Assembly: GCF_034093315.1 (NCBI RefSeq)
Contig: NZ_CP139300.1
Coordinates: forward strand, 434,001-498,000
DNA: 64,000 nt
Source: Prochlorococcus sp. MIT 1314
GTDB taxonomy: Bacteria; Cyanobacteriota; Cyanobacteriia; PCC-6307; Cyanobiaceae
Reading direction: 5' to 3'
The number at the start of each line of letters is the position of its first letter. Within the stretch, counting starts at the first letter, position 1. Below the pieces are notes generated by a model. The model made no database searches and had not been told where the DNA came from. It worked only from the letters and a program-made list of their open reading frames with translations. The position numbers and the translations under genes are program-made. Below are positions 37,951 through 47,195 of the stretch, piece after piece.

Positions 37951-39609
37951 CTAAATTGGAGAAATAAAATTTTGAACCGCACTTTTAGCAATATTTAAAG
38001 GGCTAAAGGTATCTCTAATTAAACCTATAAGTTTTTTTGCATCACTAAATTCTAATTTATCGTCTTTAATAAGGCTTAGAAGAAGATTTTTTCGAACTTC
38101 TGATCCTTTTTTACTAACAAATAATTTCAATCCAGCATTAGCTACTGGTATGAGATCTGAATTAATATTCTCAGCATCTCCAAAAAGAATGTTTAATAAA
38201 CTTTCGACCTTTTCTATTTGAATTCGACCTTCTTTATCAAAAACAACTTCTAAAAGAATTTCTAAAATCTCATCAGAATTATCGGTAAGAAGTTTTTTAG
38301 CTATGTAAGGATATGCGATTTTTAGAATTTTAAATTCAGGATCTAGTCTTAGTGCCAAACCTTCTTGACTAACAACTGCTCTTATTATCAAGGCAAACCT
38401 ACTGGGCACTCTAAATGGATAAGAATACATAAGTTTTGAGAATTTATCAGTTACATTTTTAAGATTAAAATTCCCAACCTCAGCACCTAGAGAGTCACCT
38501 AGAACTTCTTTTAAAGGATGAACAAGTTTTTGAAGATCTTGATCATTAGTTAAAAAACCTAATTTCTGAAAATCTTTTGCAAGAAGATAATATTCTTCAT
38601 TTATTATGTGAACAATTGCCTTGATGAGAGTAAGTCTATCTGTATTTGTAATTGTATCCATCATTCCGAAATCAACATAAGCTAGATTCCCACAATCTGC
38701 ATTTCCCCCTTTAAGCGCAAACATATTTCCAGGATGGGGGTCTGCATGAAAATATCCATATTCAAATAATTGCTGTAGTCCACTGATTACACAAGTTTTT
38801 ATATAAGAGGCAGGTATTAAGTTATTTTGCTCTAATAAAGCCCGATCTCTTAACTTCACGCCATCAATCCAGGAGGTTGTAATAATCCTTTTAGATGAAA
38901 ACTGTCTTTCAAAGTTAGGGATAAAAACGTTGGGGTTTTCTTTAAATAAATCTGCGAACTTTAAAGCATTTTCCCCCTCTTTTTCATAGTCAATTTCATC
39001 GAAAAGTGCCTTACCAAATTCGTCTATTATTTCTCCAATTCCAACCCCAATATTTAATGGCAAAAATGGTGACAAAAAAGTTGCTAAAAACCTTAAGATT
39101 ACAACATCTCTTCTTATTAGAAAGTACAAGTTTGGCCTCTGTACTTTTACAGCCAGATAATTATTATTTTTTGTTTTTGCTTTATAGACTTGACCTAAGC
39201 TTGCCGAGGCAATAGGACTATCAGGGAATTCATCAAATAATTCATTAGCGGGTGCTCCAAGTTCCTCTTCAATTATTTTTAAAGCAATTTTGTGTTCAAA
39301 AGGTGGTAGATTATCCTGCAAGTTTGTTAGTTCTGTAAGCCAATCTTGGCTAACAAGATCTGGTCTAGTTGAAAGTGCCTGACCTAATTTTATGAAACAA
39401 GGTCCTAAATCTGTAATTACATCGAAAAGATATTTTGAAAGATTTTTCTGTACATTTTTATTTTTACTGTTACCTTGAAAAAGTATTCTTAAAAAAAGAA
39501 AAATAAAAGTTAAAAGTATGTATAAAACTCTTGGTATAAAAATCCATGGTCTCAAAATCAACCAAATCAAGTCTCCTTTTGCTGAATATTTCGAATAAGT
39601 TCTCGTCAT
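37951..39609 (-). CDS. ABC1/AarF/UbiB family atypical kinase
   Basis: The 552-residue protein is an ABC1-type kinase-like enzyme. It has the KxGQ-type motif FIKLGQALSTRPDL (about 73-86), the Ala-rich loop SASLGQVYKAK (about 134-144), the catalytic HADPHPGNMFAL (about 283-294) and YVDFGMMD (about 306-313). Its N-terminus (about 12-45) is hydrophobic, so membrane association is likely. Cyanobacteria have several paralogues, linked to quinone and prenyl-lipid metabolism. Which one this is cannot be told here. Confidence 0.92.
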   Translation of the reverse strand: MTRTYSKYSAKGDLIWLILRPWIFIPRVLYILLTFIFLFLRILFQGNSKNKNVQKNLSKYLFDVITDLGPCFIKLGQALSTRPDLVSQDWLTELTNLQDNLPPFEHKIALKIIEEELGAPANELFDEFPDSPIASASLGQVYKAKTKNNNYLAVKVQRPNLYFLIRRDVVILRFLATFLSPFLPLNIGVGIGEIIDEFGKALFDEIDYEKEGENALKFADLFKENPNVFIPNFERQFSSKRIITTSWIDGVKLRDRALLEQNNLIPASYIKTCVISGLQQLFEYGYFHADPHPGNMFALKGGNADCGNLAYVDFGMMDTITNTDRLTLIKAIVHIINEEYYLLAKDFQKLGFLTNDQDLQKLVHPLKEVLGDSLGAEVGNFNLKNVTDKFSKLMYSYPFRVPSRFALIIRAVVSQEGLALRLDPEFKILKIAYPYIAKKLLTDNSDEILEILLEVVFDKEGRIQIEKVESLLNILFGDAENINSDLIPVANAGLKLFVSKKGSEVRKNLLLSLIKDDKLEFSDAKKLIGLIRDTFSPLNIAKSAVQNFISPI

Positions 39610-39673
39610 TAAAGTTAAAAAATATCAAAGAAGAATTCCATCCATTTCATTCTATATGTGTCAATAATACTTT

Positions 39674-41065
39674 ATGAGCATTTCATCTTTTCTAACTAAA
39701 AAGTTTTTAAAGTCACTTTTCTTTCCGGCTCATAACAGAGGGGAAGCCTTACCCAAGAGATTAGTTAAATTATTAAATAATAAGCCTGGTCATTGGGACT
39801 TACCTGAACTGCCAGAGATAGGTTCACCATTATCCAAAAGCGGACTAATCGCCGAATCGCAAAGAGAATTTTCTGAAAAATTTATGGCCAAAGGATGTTT
39901 TTTTGGAGTTAATGGAGCCTCTGGGTTAATACAATCAGCGGTAATTGCAATGGCAAATCCTGGAGAAACTATCCTAATGCCTAGGAATGTACATATAAGT
40001 GTTATAAAAACCTGTGTGATGCAAAACATAATTCCATTATTCTTTGACTTAGAATTTTCATCCGAAACTGGGCATTACAAACCAATAACAAAAAACTGGT
40101 TCGAAAATGTATTAAAAAAAATAAATTTTAACAAGACAAAAATTGTAGGAGTGATTCTTGTAAGTCCCTCTTATCATGGTTATGCAGGAGAACTAGATCC
40201 TTTAATAGATCTTTGTCATAAAAAAAATTTACCTGTTTTGGTTGATGAAGCCCATGGTTCGTATTTCCTTTTTTGTGAAAACTTAGATTTACCAAAATCA
40301 GCATTATTATCTAATGCTGATTTAGTCGTTCACTCATTGCATAAGTCGCTAAATGGATTAACTCAAACGGCAGCACTTTGGTACAAGGGGGATCTAGTAA
40401 ATGAGCACAATTTAATCAAAAGTATTAATTTGCTCCAAACTACTAGTCCAAGTTCATTGTTACTTTCTTCTTGTGAAGAATCTCTTAAAGACTGGCTTAA
40501 TAAAAAAAGTTTATCAAAATATCAAAAAAGAATTTTAGATGCAAAAAGTATCTACAAAAAATTAATCCAAAAGAATGTTCCTCTAATTGAAACCCAAGAT
40601 CCTTTAAAAATAATATTAAATACCTCTAAGGTTGGAATTGATGGTTTTACAGCTGATCAATTCTTTTATAGGAATGGTCTTATTGCTGAATTACCAGAAA
40701 TGATGACCCTCACTTTTTGCTTAGGATTTGCAAATCAAAAAGATTTTGTTAATTTATTCGAAAAGTTATGGAATAAATTAATTTACAATTCTAAAAATTT
40801 AAAAACATTAAAAGTGCTCAAATCCCCATTTAAATTAGTTCAAGCACCAGAAATTGAAATTGGAATTGTTTGGAGAAGCAAGACTCGTAGTATTCCTTTC
40901 TCCCAATCATTAAATGAAATTTCTGGAGATATTATTTGTCCGTATCCTCCTGGGATTCCTATATTAGTTCCTGGAGAAAGAATAGATATGGATAGGTTTA
41001 ATTGGATAAAAAATCAAAGTACATATAACAAAGATCTGGTAAATTTTAATATAAGAGTTTTATAA
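39674..41065 (+). CDS. Orn/Lys/Arg decarboxylase family, PLP-dependent
   Basis: The 463-residue fold-type I PLP enzyme has the family pattern GCFFGVNGASGLIQ (about 76-89) and VDEAHGSYF (about 189-197), with PLP in Schiff base with Lys224 in HSLHKSLNGLTQ. The C-terminal domain ends with ICPYPPGIPILVPGE (about 419-433), as in this family. Arginine or lysine is the likely substrate, for polyamine synthesis. The sequence alone does not decide. It lies 15 bases before cdsA on the same strand. Confidence 0.9.
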   Translation: MSISSFLTKKFLKSLFFPAHNRGEALPKRLVKLLNNKPGHWDLPELPEIGSPLSKSGLIAESQREFSEKFMAKGCFFGVNGASGLIQSAVIAMANPGETILMPRNVHISVIKTCVMQNIIPLFFDLEFSSETGHYKPITKNWFENVLKKINFNKTKIVGVILVSPSYHGYAGELDPLIDLCHKKNLPVLVDEAHGSYFLFCENLDLPKSALLSNADLVVHSLHKSLNGLTQTAALWYKGDLVNEHNLIKSINLLQTTSPSSLLLSSCEESLKDWLNKKSLSKYQKRILDAKSIYKKLIQKNVPLIETQDPLKIILNTSKVGIDGFTADQFFYRNGLIAELPEMMTLTFCLGFANQKDFVNLFEKLWNKLIYNSKNLKTLKVLKSPFKLVQAPEIEIGIVWRSKTRSIPFSQSLNEISGDIICPYPPGIPILVPGERIDMDRFNWIKNQSTYNKDLVNFNIRVL

Positions 41066-41080
41066 ACTTAAAAATTTGAT

Positions 41081-41938
41081 ATGAGACTGAAAAGCGGATT
41101 ACTTATAGGGATTTTTGGCTTAATTGTTGTTTTGTTAGGAGGATGGTTTTTTACATTGGCAATTGCATTACTTACTTATTTAGCATTATTAGAATTTTTT
41201 AGGATGGCCGAATTTAAAGGGATAAAACCAGCAACAAAAACTACATTATTTTCATGCTTAGTTATTATAATTTCTACTTATCTCGAGACCATAGGTTTGC
41301 TTGAAGGAGAGATATCAAATGCAGTCTTGCCTGTCTGTTCAGTTGGAATATGCACATGGTTACTTTTGCAACCAAAATCTGGAACAATTTCTGATATTGC
41401 AGCCTCAATTTTTGGATTATTTTATTTAGGTTTTCTGCCTAGTTACTGGATAAAGTTAAGGGGATTAGAGTCAGTGGTAATAAGTTCAAATCAAGGCTTT
41501 ATCTCGTTTGAAAACTTGTCAAATACTTCAGGGCTGAATTTAACTTTAACTTCTTGTTTTTTAATCGTAGCGAGTGATATTGGTTCTTACTTTATTGGGA
41601 AGTCATTAGGCAAAAGATCCCTTTCTCCAATATCTCCGAGTAAAACTATAGAAGGTTTAATTGGAGGAATATCCTGCTCAACTTTGCTAGCAATATTCTT
41701 CGCATTTTTACTTAATTGGGAAAATCCATTTTTAGTTGGAATTTTATATGGAATTTTAATTTCTCTTATGGCCTTAGTTGGAGATTTAATTGAATCAATG
41801 ATGAAGAGAGATGCAAAAATAAAAGATTCAGGAACTTTTTTACCTGGTCATGGAGGTATTCTTGACCGAATTGACAGCTATATTTTTACTCCATCTGTTT
41901 TATATTACATTTTTGTAATTCTTAAATATTTTAGTTAA
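41081..41938 (+). CDS. cdsA: Phosphatidate cytidylyltransferase
   Basis: CdsA makes CDP-diacylglycerol from phosphatidate and CTP, the branch point of phospholipid synthesis. The 285-residue membrane protein has about eight helices. It carries the CDS signature in its last third: SPSKTIEGLIGG (about 184-195), then DLIESMMKRDAKIKDSG and PGHGGILDRIDSYIF (about 255-270), which include the conserved Lys, Asp and Arg residues. The start codon follows 15 bases after the decarboxylase. Confidence 0.96.
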   Translation: MRLKSGLLIGIFGLIVVLLGGWFFTLAIALLTYLALLEFFRMAEFKGIKPATKTTLFSCLVIIISTYLETIGLLEGEISNAVLPVCSVGICTWLLLQPKSGTISDIAASIFGLFYLGFLPSYWIKLRGLESVVISSNQGFISFENLSNTSGLNLTLTSCFLIVASDIGSYFIGKSLGKRSLSPISPSKTIEGLIGGISCSTLLAIFFAFLLNWENPFLVGILYGILISLMALVGDLIESMMKRDAKIKDSGTFLPGHGGILDRIDSYIFTPSVLYYIFVILKYFS

Positions 41939-41939
41939 T

Positions 41940-42845
41940 TTAGAATTTATTACAAAAATAATCATGAATAATCTTACTAGACAATGATGGAAGGTCTACA
42001 TGAGGAAGATGACCACAATTTTGCAAACCTATAAAATTTAATTTTTCAATTTCTTTTATATTTTTAATTTCTTTTTTACCAATAATTCGATCATTTTCTC
42101 CGCAAAGTGTTTTGATTGGAATATTTTGAATATATTTATGTGTTCCAGCGAACCCTCCACTTTTTGCAAATGATGCCAGTGAATTCCTCCATCCTTTACA
42201 ACCTAAATGAATTGAAGCAATTTGCTCTTCCATTTCACCAACATATTTATCTGGATAAGCAAATGCTTGTCTGCAAAGACTTTTTCTGACTTGTTGCAAC
42301 CCTAGAAATGAGGCCCCAATTTGGTTAAGAGGGAAAGGAATATTCTTAGGTTCACCGAACAATCCGGCGGGAGATAATAGAATTATTTTATCTATAGAAT
42401 TTGGAATTTCAAAAGCAAGTTTTAAAGCTGTTGATCCTCCCATAGAAGCACCAATAATTTTTAGATTATTTGTAATTTCTAGGGTTTCTAGGATATCAAT
42501 TAAATATGAAATTATCTTCTGAGGATTGTATTCATTTGTTGCGCACCTAGGACTAAAACCAAAACCCAACAGATCAGGGATTATAACTTGAAAATCTCTC
42601 TTTAATGCCTGATATATTCTCCTAAACTCCAAAAAACTACTATCAAAGCCATGCAAGAGAAGTATAGGTTCACCTTTTCCTCCAATGACTACTGGGAATT
42701 TCAAAAAGTTCCATTTTTCATTAAGTTTTATCCACTTAACATCGTTTGCTAAATAAATACCTAATGGGTCTAATAGTGACAATTTTGCCCTCTCAAAAAA
42801 TTCAACGTTTAAATCACTAAGTTGTTCGAAATTAGTTTTAGTCAA
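41940..42845 (-). CDS. Alpha/beta hydrolase
   Basis: The 301-residue cytosolic alpha/beta hydrolase has the oxyanion motif LLLHGFDSSFLEFR (about 62-75). Its nucleophile Ser is in GASMGGSTAL (about 135-144), the acid is probably Asp in GENDRIIGKKE (about 249-259), and the His is in NCGHLPHVD (about 276-284). The substrate is unknown. Related cyanobacterial genes are often labelled haloalkane-dehalogenase-like, without proof. The start appears to be TTG at 42845, immediately before a copy of the 16-base direct repeat shared with the upstream dehydrogenase gene. Confidence 0.85.
   Translation of the reverse strand: MTKTNFEQLSDLNVEFFERAKLSLLDPLGIYLANDVKWIKLNEKWNFLKFPVVIGGKGEPILLLHGFDSSFLEFRRIYQALKRDFQVIIPDLLGFGFSPRCATNEYNPQKIISYLIDILETLEITNNLKIIGASMGGSTALKLAFEIPNSIDKIILLSPAGLFGEPKNIPFPLNQIGASFLGLQQVRKSLCRQAFAYPDKYVGEMEEQIASIHLGCKGWRNSLASFAKSGGFAGTHKYIQNIPIKTLCGENDRIIGKKEIKNIKEIEKLNFIGLQNCGHLPHVDLPSLSSKIIHDYFCNKF
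42821..42836. repeat. Direct repeat copy A, start of the hydrolase gene
   Basis: GTTGTTCGAAATTAGT occurs here and again exactly 50 bases further on. On the minus strand this copy encodes the TNFEQ near the hydrolase start. Confidence 0.85.
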
Positions 42846-42853
42846 AAAGATAT

Positions 42854-43945
42854 TTATATTTTTAATTTTTGTTGTTCGAAATTAGTAATAAGCTCAACTA
42901 TGTCTTGTTTCCTAATTTCAAAAGGCAAGAAGTGAATCTCAGATTTATCTCTACAAGTAAAATTAGCAATTTTATCTAAATTTTGATTCTCAAAAACATT
43001 TATTCCCAATTGTGCAATAGTAGTTGGCAATTTCAATTCGTTCATTAGTACCATCAATTGTTTAATCGATTGATCGGCTAATTTATTATTATTTTTCATT
43101 TCTTCAAGTCTTAATTGCAATAATAATCCAACTCCAACTATCTCACCATGAAAAAATTTATTTGGGGTAATTATCTGTGTTATCGCATTATGAATAGCAT
43201 GTGCTGCGGCTGTTCTACACTTTTCTCCTCCAATACCTCCTACTAATCCCGCTGTAAGCCCACATGCTTCTATAGTATTTCTCCAAGAAGGATTATCTTC
43301 AAATTCACCCTTAAAAGCTTTAGCTCCATCTATTAGTAATTGGTCTCTTAAAACCCTTGATATCTGAATAGCTTGTTGTACAAGGCCATCATCTATTGCT
43401 GAACTTGTTATTGAGGATTCATACCATTTTGCTAAAGCATCTGCTATTCCACTTGCAAGTGTTCTTGATGGAGCTGTTTGAATGAATTCATGATCATATA
43501 CTAGGATTTTTGGACAAGATCTTAATACAATATCCCGAATAAATTGGCCATTTTTTGTATAAATATTCGATAAAGCCGTCCAACCAGCACATGTAGAGGC
43601 GCTAAGAGGCACTGTAATACAGGGAATATTAAGACATTCTGCTATATATTTCCCAGAATCAAGAACTTTGCCGCCTCCAGCTGCGATAACAGAATCATGT
43701 TTATTCTTTAAGATTATTTTCTTGATTCTTGAAATATCTTCGAAACAACAATCAAATTGTAAATTAGCAGAATTAACATGAAGATTATGATTTTTTAAAT
43801 CTCTAAAAATTTTATTTCTTGGTTTACCAGTATGAATGCTTCTCCCTAAAATTAAAGGACTTTTAGTTATTTTAGTAATTTGAGGTAGAGCATTTACCCA
43901 AGCATCTTTTCCCCTAAATATGATTTCTGGAGAAATTGTCTGCAT
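42854..43945 (-). CDS. GldA-like iron/zinc alcohol dehydrogenase
   Basis: The 363-residue protein belongs to the group III (iron-containing) dehydrogenases, closest to glycerol dehydrogenase. NAD binding is indicated by VIAAGGGKVLDSGKYIA (about 84-100) and VPLSASTCAGWTALS (about 117-131). The metal ligands are probably Asp in ASGIADALAKWYE (about 168-180) and two His in AAAHAIHNAI and FFHGEIVGVG (about 250-275). Its substrate in a photoautotroph is unclear. It ends 8 bases before the hydrolase start and follows clpC by 12 bases, so the three may be one unit. Confidence 0.9.
   Translation of the reverse strand: MQTISPEIIFRGKDAWVNALPQITKITKSPLILGRSIHTGKPRNKIFRDLKNHNLHVNSANLQFDCCFEDISRIKKIILKNKHDSVIAAGGGKVLDSGKYIAECLNIPCITVPLSASTCAGWTALSNIYTKNGQFIRDIVLRSCPKILVYDHEFIQTAPSRTLASGIADALAKWYESSITSSAIDDGLVQQAIQISRVLRDQLLIDGAKAFKGEFEDNPSWRNTIEACGLTAGLVGGIGGEKCRTAAAHAIHNAITQIITPNKFFHGEIVGVGLLLQLRLEEMKNNNKLADQSIKQLMVLMNELKLPTTIAQLGINVFENQNLDKIANFTCRDKSEIHFLPFEIRKQDIVELITNFEQQKLKI
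42871..42886. repeat. Direct repeat copy B, end of the dehydrogenase gene
   Basis: This is the second exact copy of the 16-base repeat. On the minus strand it encodes TNFEQ near the C-terminus of the GldA-like dehydrogenase. Confidence 0.85.
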
Positions 43946-43957
43946 ATTTGCTAATTT

Positions 43958-46486
43958 CTAAAAGTTAGCACTTGCTAGCTCCTGAGGAGATTCTTCAGAA
44001 GAAATATTAATTGTAACTTTTTTATTATCATCTATATCAACTAAAGCGGTATCTCCATCTTTTATTCTCCCTGAAAGAACTTCTTCAGCCAAACTATCTT
44101 CTAGTAAGCGCATAACAGCCCTCCTTAGAGGTCTTGCTCCATAAGAAGGATTATAGCCTTCTTCTACAAGTCTTTCTTTAAAAGCATCAGTGACATTTAA
44201 CTTAATGCCTTTATCTTTTAATCTTTCAAAAACCTCTAGCAACATAATTTCAGCAATTTCTTTAACCTCATTTTTGGTTAGTTGCCTGAATACAATTATT
44301 TCATCTAGTCTATTTAAAAATTCAGGTCTAAAGTATTGCTTTAGCTCTTCATTGACTAGAGATTTTATTCTATTATATTGACTATCTTCAACAGAATCAC
44401 CGGAAAATTCAAATCCTAATCCGCCTCCACCTTTCTCGATAACTTTTGAACCAATATTAGAGGTCATTATTAGCAAAGTATTTTTAAAATCTACAGTTCT
44501 GCCCTTTGAATCTGTTAACCTACCGTCTTCAAGTAGCTGCAATAATAAATTAAATACATCTGGATGGGCCTTTTCTACCTCATCAAATAAAACAACTGTA
44601 TATGGACGTCTTCTTACCGCCTCAGTAAGCTGTCCACCTTCATTAAAACCAACATATCCTGGAGGAGAACCTATAAGTTTACTAACTGTATGTCTCTCCA
44701 TGAATTCTGACATATCTAATCTGATCATTGCTTCTTCACTTCCGAAGAAATATGAAGCTAAAGATTTGGTCAATTCAGTTTTACCTACACCAGTAGGGCC
44801 TGAAAAAATAAAACTTGCTATGGGTCTGTTAGGATTTTTTAATCCAACTCTTGCTCTTCTAATAGCTCTGGATACAGCCTTTACTGCTTCATCTTGTCCA
44901 ATAAGTCTTTGGTGGAGAGTTTCCTCCATGTTAAGAAGCTTGACAGATTCTGTTTCTGTTAGTTTTTGAACAGGAACACCTGTCCATGATGCTACGATAT
45001 GTGCTACGTCCTCTTCACTAACAAGGGGATTTTGTAAAAGCTTTGAATCACTTTTAACTGAGTTTGAAGCGATATTAGATTCATCCTCGATTGTAGATTC
45101 TTTTTGGTTCTCAAGCACCTCTTTGATTTTTGCAGACAGTTCCATCTCTTTTTCTCTTAATTGGCCTGCCTGATCAAAATTCTGGTCTCTTACAGATTCT
45201 TCCTTTTGCTTTTGAACTTGACGTAGTTCTTTATCTATTTGTTTGGCTTCGGGTGGAAGTTTAGAATTAATTAAACGAACTCTGCTACCAGCCTCATCAA
45301 TAAGGTCAATCGCTTTATCAGGCAAAAACCTATCAGATATGTAACGATCTCCAAGATGTGCTGCAGCCTCTAAAGCATCATCAGTTATTTTTAGACGATG
45401 ATGTTGTTCATAACGTTCTCTAAGTCCTTTTAAGATTTCGATTGTATCTTCAATTGAGGGTTCTCCTACCATGACCGGTTGGAATCTTCTTTCTAATGCA
45501 GCATCTCTTTCGATGTGTTTTCTATATTCATCGAGCGTTGTTGCTCCAATACATTGAAGTTCTCCTCGGGCTAATGCTGGCTTAAGTATATTTGCAGCAT
45601 CTATAGCTCCTTCAGCGGCTCCAGCACCAATTAAAGTATGCACTTCATCTATGACAAGTATTACGTTACCTGCAGATTTGATTTCTTCCATTATTTTTTT
45701 TAATCTTTCTTCAAATTCTCCTCTATATTTTGTTCCGGCTACTAAAAGGCCTATATCAAGGGTTAAAACTCTTTTCTCTTCAAGTATGTCGGGAATGTCT
45801 CCCAACTGTATTCTCTGAGCTAAACCTTCTGCAATAGCAGTTTTACCTACCCCAGGTTCTCCAATAAGTACTGGATTATTTTTAGTCCTTCTACCTAATA
45901 TTTGAACTACACGATCTATTTCTTCGTGACGTCCAACTACTGGATCTAGTTTTGATTCAGAAGCTAGCTTTGTTAAATTTGTTCCAAATTCATCTAAAGT
46001 AGCAGTTTTCAAATTACCCTTACTTGAATTATTTCCAGCTCCAACTTCGGTAGTTTCGCCTAGCATCCTTATGACCTGAGTTCTTATTTTGGTAAGATCA
46101 ACACTAAGATTTTCAAGAACTCTCGCTGCTACACCCTCACCTTCTCTTATTAATCCTAACAATAGATGTTCAGTTCCTATATAGTTATGACCTAGTTGAC
46201 GAGCTTCTTCCAGAGATAACTCTAAAACTCTTTTCGCTCTAGGAGTAAAGGGTATTTCAACTGCTACAAAACCTGAACCTCTACCAATTATCTTTTCTAC
46301 CTCTATCCTTGAGTCTTTAAGATTAACCCCAAGAGATTTAAGGACCTTTGCAGCGACTCCAGTTCCCTCGCCAATTAAACCCAATAGAATTTGCTCTGTA
46401 CCAACAAAATTATGACCAAGCCTTCTTGCTTCCTCTTGGGCGAGCATAATGACTTTTATTGCCTTTTCTGTAAATCTTTCAAACAT
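43958..46486 (-). CDS. clpC: ATP-dependent Clp protease ATPase subunit ClpC
   Basis: ClpC is the Hsp100 unfoldase that feeds proteins to ClpP. The 842-residue protein has two N-domain repeats (about 1-145). The first AAA+ module follows, with Walker A GEPGVGKT (about 209-216) and Walker [15 protein letters not shown] middle region contains a UVR-like coiled coil (about 420-460), and the second module has [10 protein letters not shown] (about 545-554) and [15 protein letters not shown]. Length and order are those of ClpC rather than ClpB. An inverted repeat and a TTGACA lie upstream. Confidence 0.97.
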   Translation of the reverse strand: MFERFTEKAIKVIMLAQEEARRLGHNFVGTEQILLGLIGEGTGVAAKVLKSLGVNLKDSRIEVEKIIGRGSGFVAVEIPFTPRAKRVLELSLEEARQLGHNYIGTEHLLLGLIREGEGVAARVLENLSVDLTKIRTQVIRMLGETTEVGAGNNSSKGNLKTATLDEFGTNLTKLASESKLDPVVGRHEEIDRVVQILGRRTKNNPVLIGEPGVGKTAIAEGLAQRIQLGDIPDILEEKRVLTLDIGLLVAGTKYRGEFEERLKKIMEEIKSAGNVILVIDEVHTLIGAGAAEGAIDAANILKPALARGELQCIGATTLDEYRKHIERDAALERRFQPVMVGEPSIEDTIEILKGLRERYEQHHRLKITDDALEAAAHLGDRYISDRFLPDKAIDLIDEAGSRVRLINSKLPPEAKQIDKELRQVQKQKEESVRDQNFDQAGQLREKEMELSAKIKEVLENQKESTIEDESNIASNSVKSDSKLLQNPLVSEEDVAHIVASWTGVPVQKLTETESVKLLNMEETLHQRLIGQDEAVKAVSRAIRRARVGLKNPNRPIASFIFSGPTGVGKTELTKSLASYFFGSEEAMIRLDMSEFMERHTVSKLIGSPPGYVGFNEGGQLTEAVRRRPYTVVLFDEVEKAHPDVFNLLLQLLEDGRLTDSKGRTVDFKNTLLIMTSNIGSKVIEKGGGGLGFEFSGDSVEDSQYNRIKSLVNEELKQYFRPEFLNRLDEIIVFRQLTKNEVKEIAEIMLLEVFERLKDKGIKLNVTDAFKERLVEEGYNPSYGARPLRRAVMRLLEDSLAEEVLSGRIKDGDTALVDIDDNKKVTINISSEESPQELASANF

Positions 46487-46523
46487 TAGAAGATTAAACC
46501 CTACTTATAACCTACCAGCAATA

Positions 46524-46529
46524 TGTCAA
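46524..46529 (-). promoter_or_regulatory. Candidate clpC -35 element
   Basis: On the minus strand a perfect TTGACA lies 38-43 bases before the clpC ATG. A TATAAG follows after 14 bases, shorter than the usual 16-18, so this is only a candidate promoter. Confidence 0.3.
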
Positions 46530-46536
46530 TTTTGTG

Positions 46537-46557
46537 TTCACAATGAGCTTTTGTGAA
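46537..46557. repeat. Inverted repeat upstream of clpC
   Basis: TTCACAA and TTGTGAA, 7 bases each, flank a 7-base spacer about 51-71 bases before the clpC start and directly upstream of the TTGACA. The position fits an operator. The sequence is not CIRCE, the HrcA site. Confidence 0.45.
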
Positions 46558-46663
46558 TACCCAAAAGTATATTTTATTAAATCAAAATTTACTTTTTTTC
46601 AGTGATATAGCAATAAATTATAGTAATTTCAAGCATTCTGGTTATCCGAACAATTAATTTTTT

Positions 46664-47107
46664 TTATTTTTTAGTCATTAATTCTTTTTCTTTTAAAAGA
46701 GCATCTGATCCATCTCTATAATAGTTTCTTCTTATTCCCACAGTAAAAAAATCAAAGCTGCTATAGAATTTTTCAGCATTAATATTACTATCAGAAACTT
46801 CCAATAGTATTTTTGTTAAATTTAATAATCTACATCGTTTTATTAAATAACTCATTAAATATGATCCAAAACCTTTTTTCCTAAATTTCTGCTTCACCAC
46901 AAAATAATTTATTTGAGCTTCATCAAGAACTACTTGCAAAACGCATATTCCTATTACTAAATTTGCAAGCAATAATCCAAAGACTTTTATTCCTTCTTTT
47001 TTGAATTCGTTAGACCATTGCTTTTTGCTCCATAACGCAATCGTATTTGAATCTAATTCATAACATAAATCAATATCTTTCTCATTTATTTGTTTAATAG
47101 ATATCAT
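46664..47107 (-). CDS. rimI: RimI-like GNAT acetyltransferase
   Basis: The 147-residue GNAT enzyme resembles RimI, which acetylates the N-terminus of ribosomal protein S18. The acetyl-CoA motif A reads VVKQKFRKKGFGSYLMSYL (about 70-88), followed by LLEVSDSNINAEKFYSSFDF and VGIRRNYYRDGSDALL, close to the RimI ending. The target could be another protein. It lies upstream of clpC on the same strand with a 177-base gap, and is divergent from lysA. Confidence 0.85.
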   Translation of the reverse strand: MISIKQINEKDIDLCYELDSNTIALWSKKQWSNEFKKEGIKVFGLLLANLVIGICVLQVVLDEAQINYFVVKQKFRKKGFGSYLMSYLIKRCRLLNLTKILLEVSDSNINAEKFYSSFDFFTVGIRRNYYRDGSDALLKEKELMTKK

Positions 47108-47195
47108 TTTATAATGGAAGGGTATTCAAAAAAAGTTCGAACATAAGTCATTATAAAATATGACAGTTTTAGATAAACCTATTTAAAGTTCTCTC

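Noticed and set aside
42826-42886. Two GTTCGAA sequences that recall a tRNA T-loop
   Set aside because: No acceptor, D or anticodon stems can be formed around them. They are part of the 16-base direct repeat in coding DNA.
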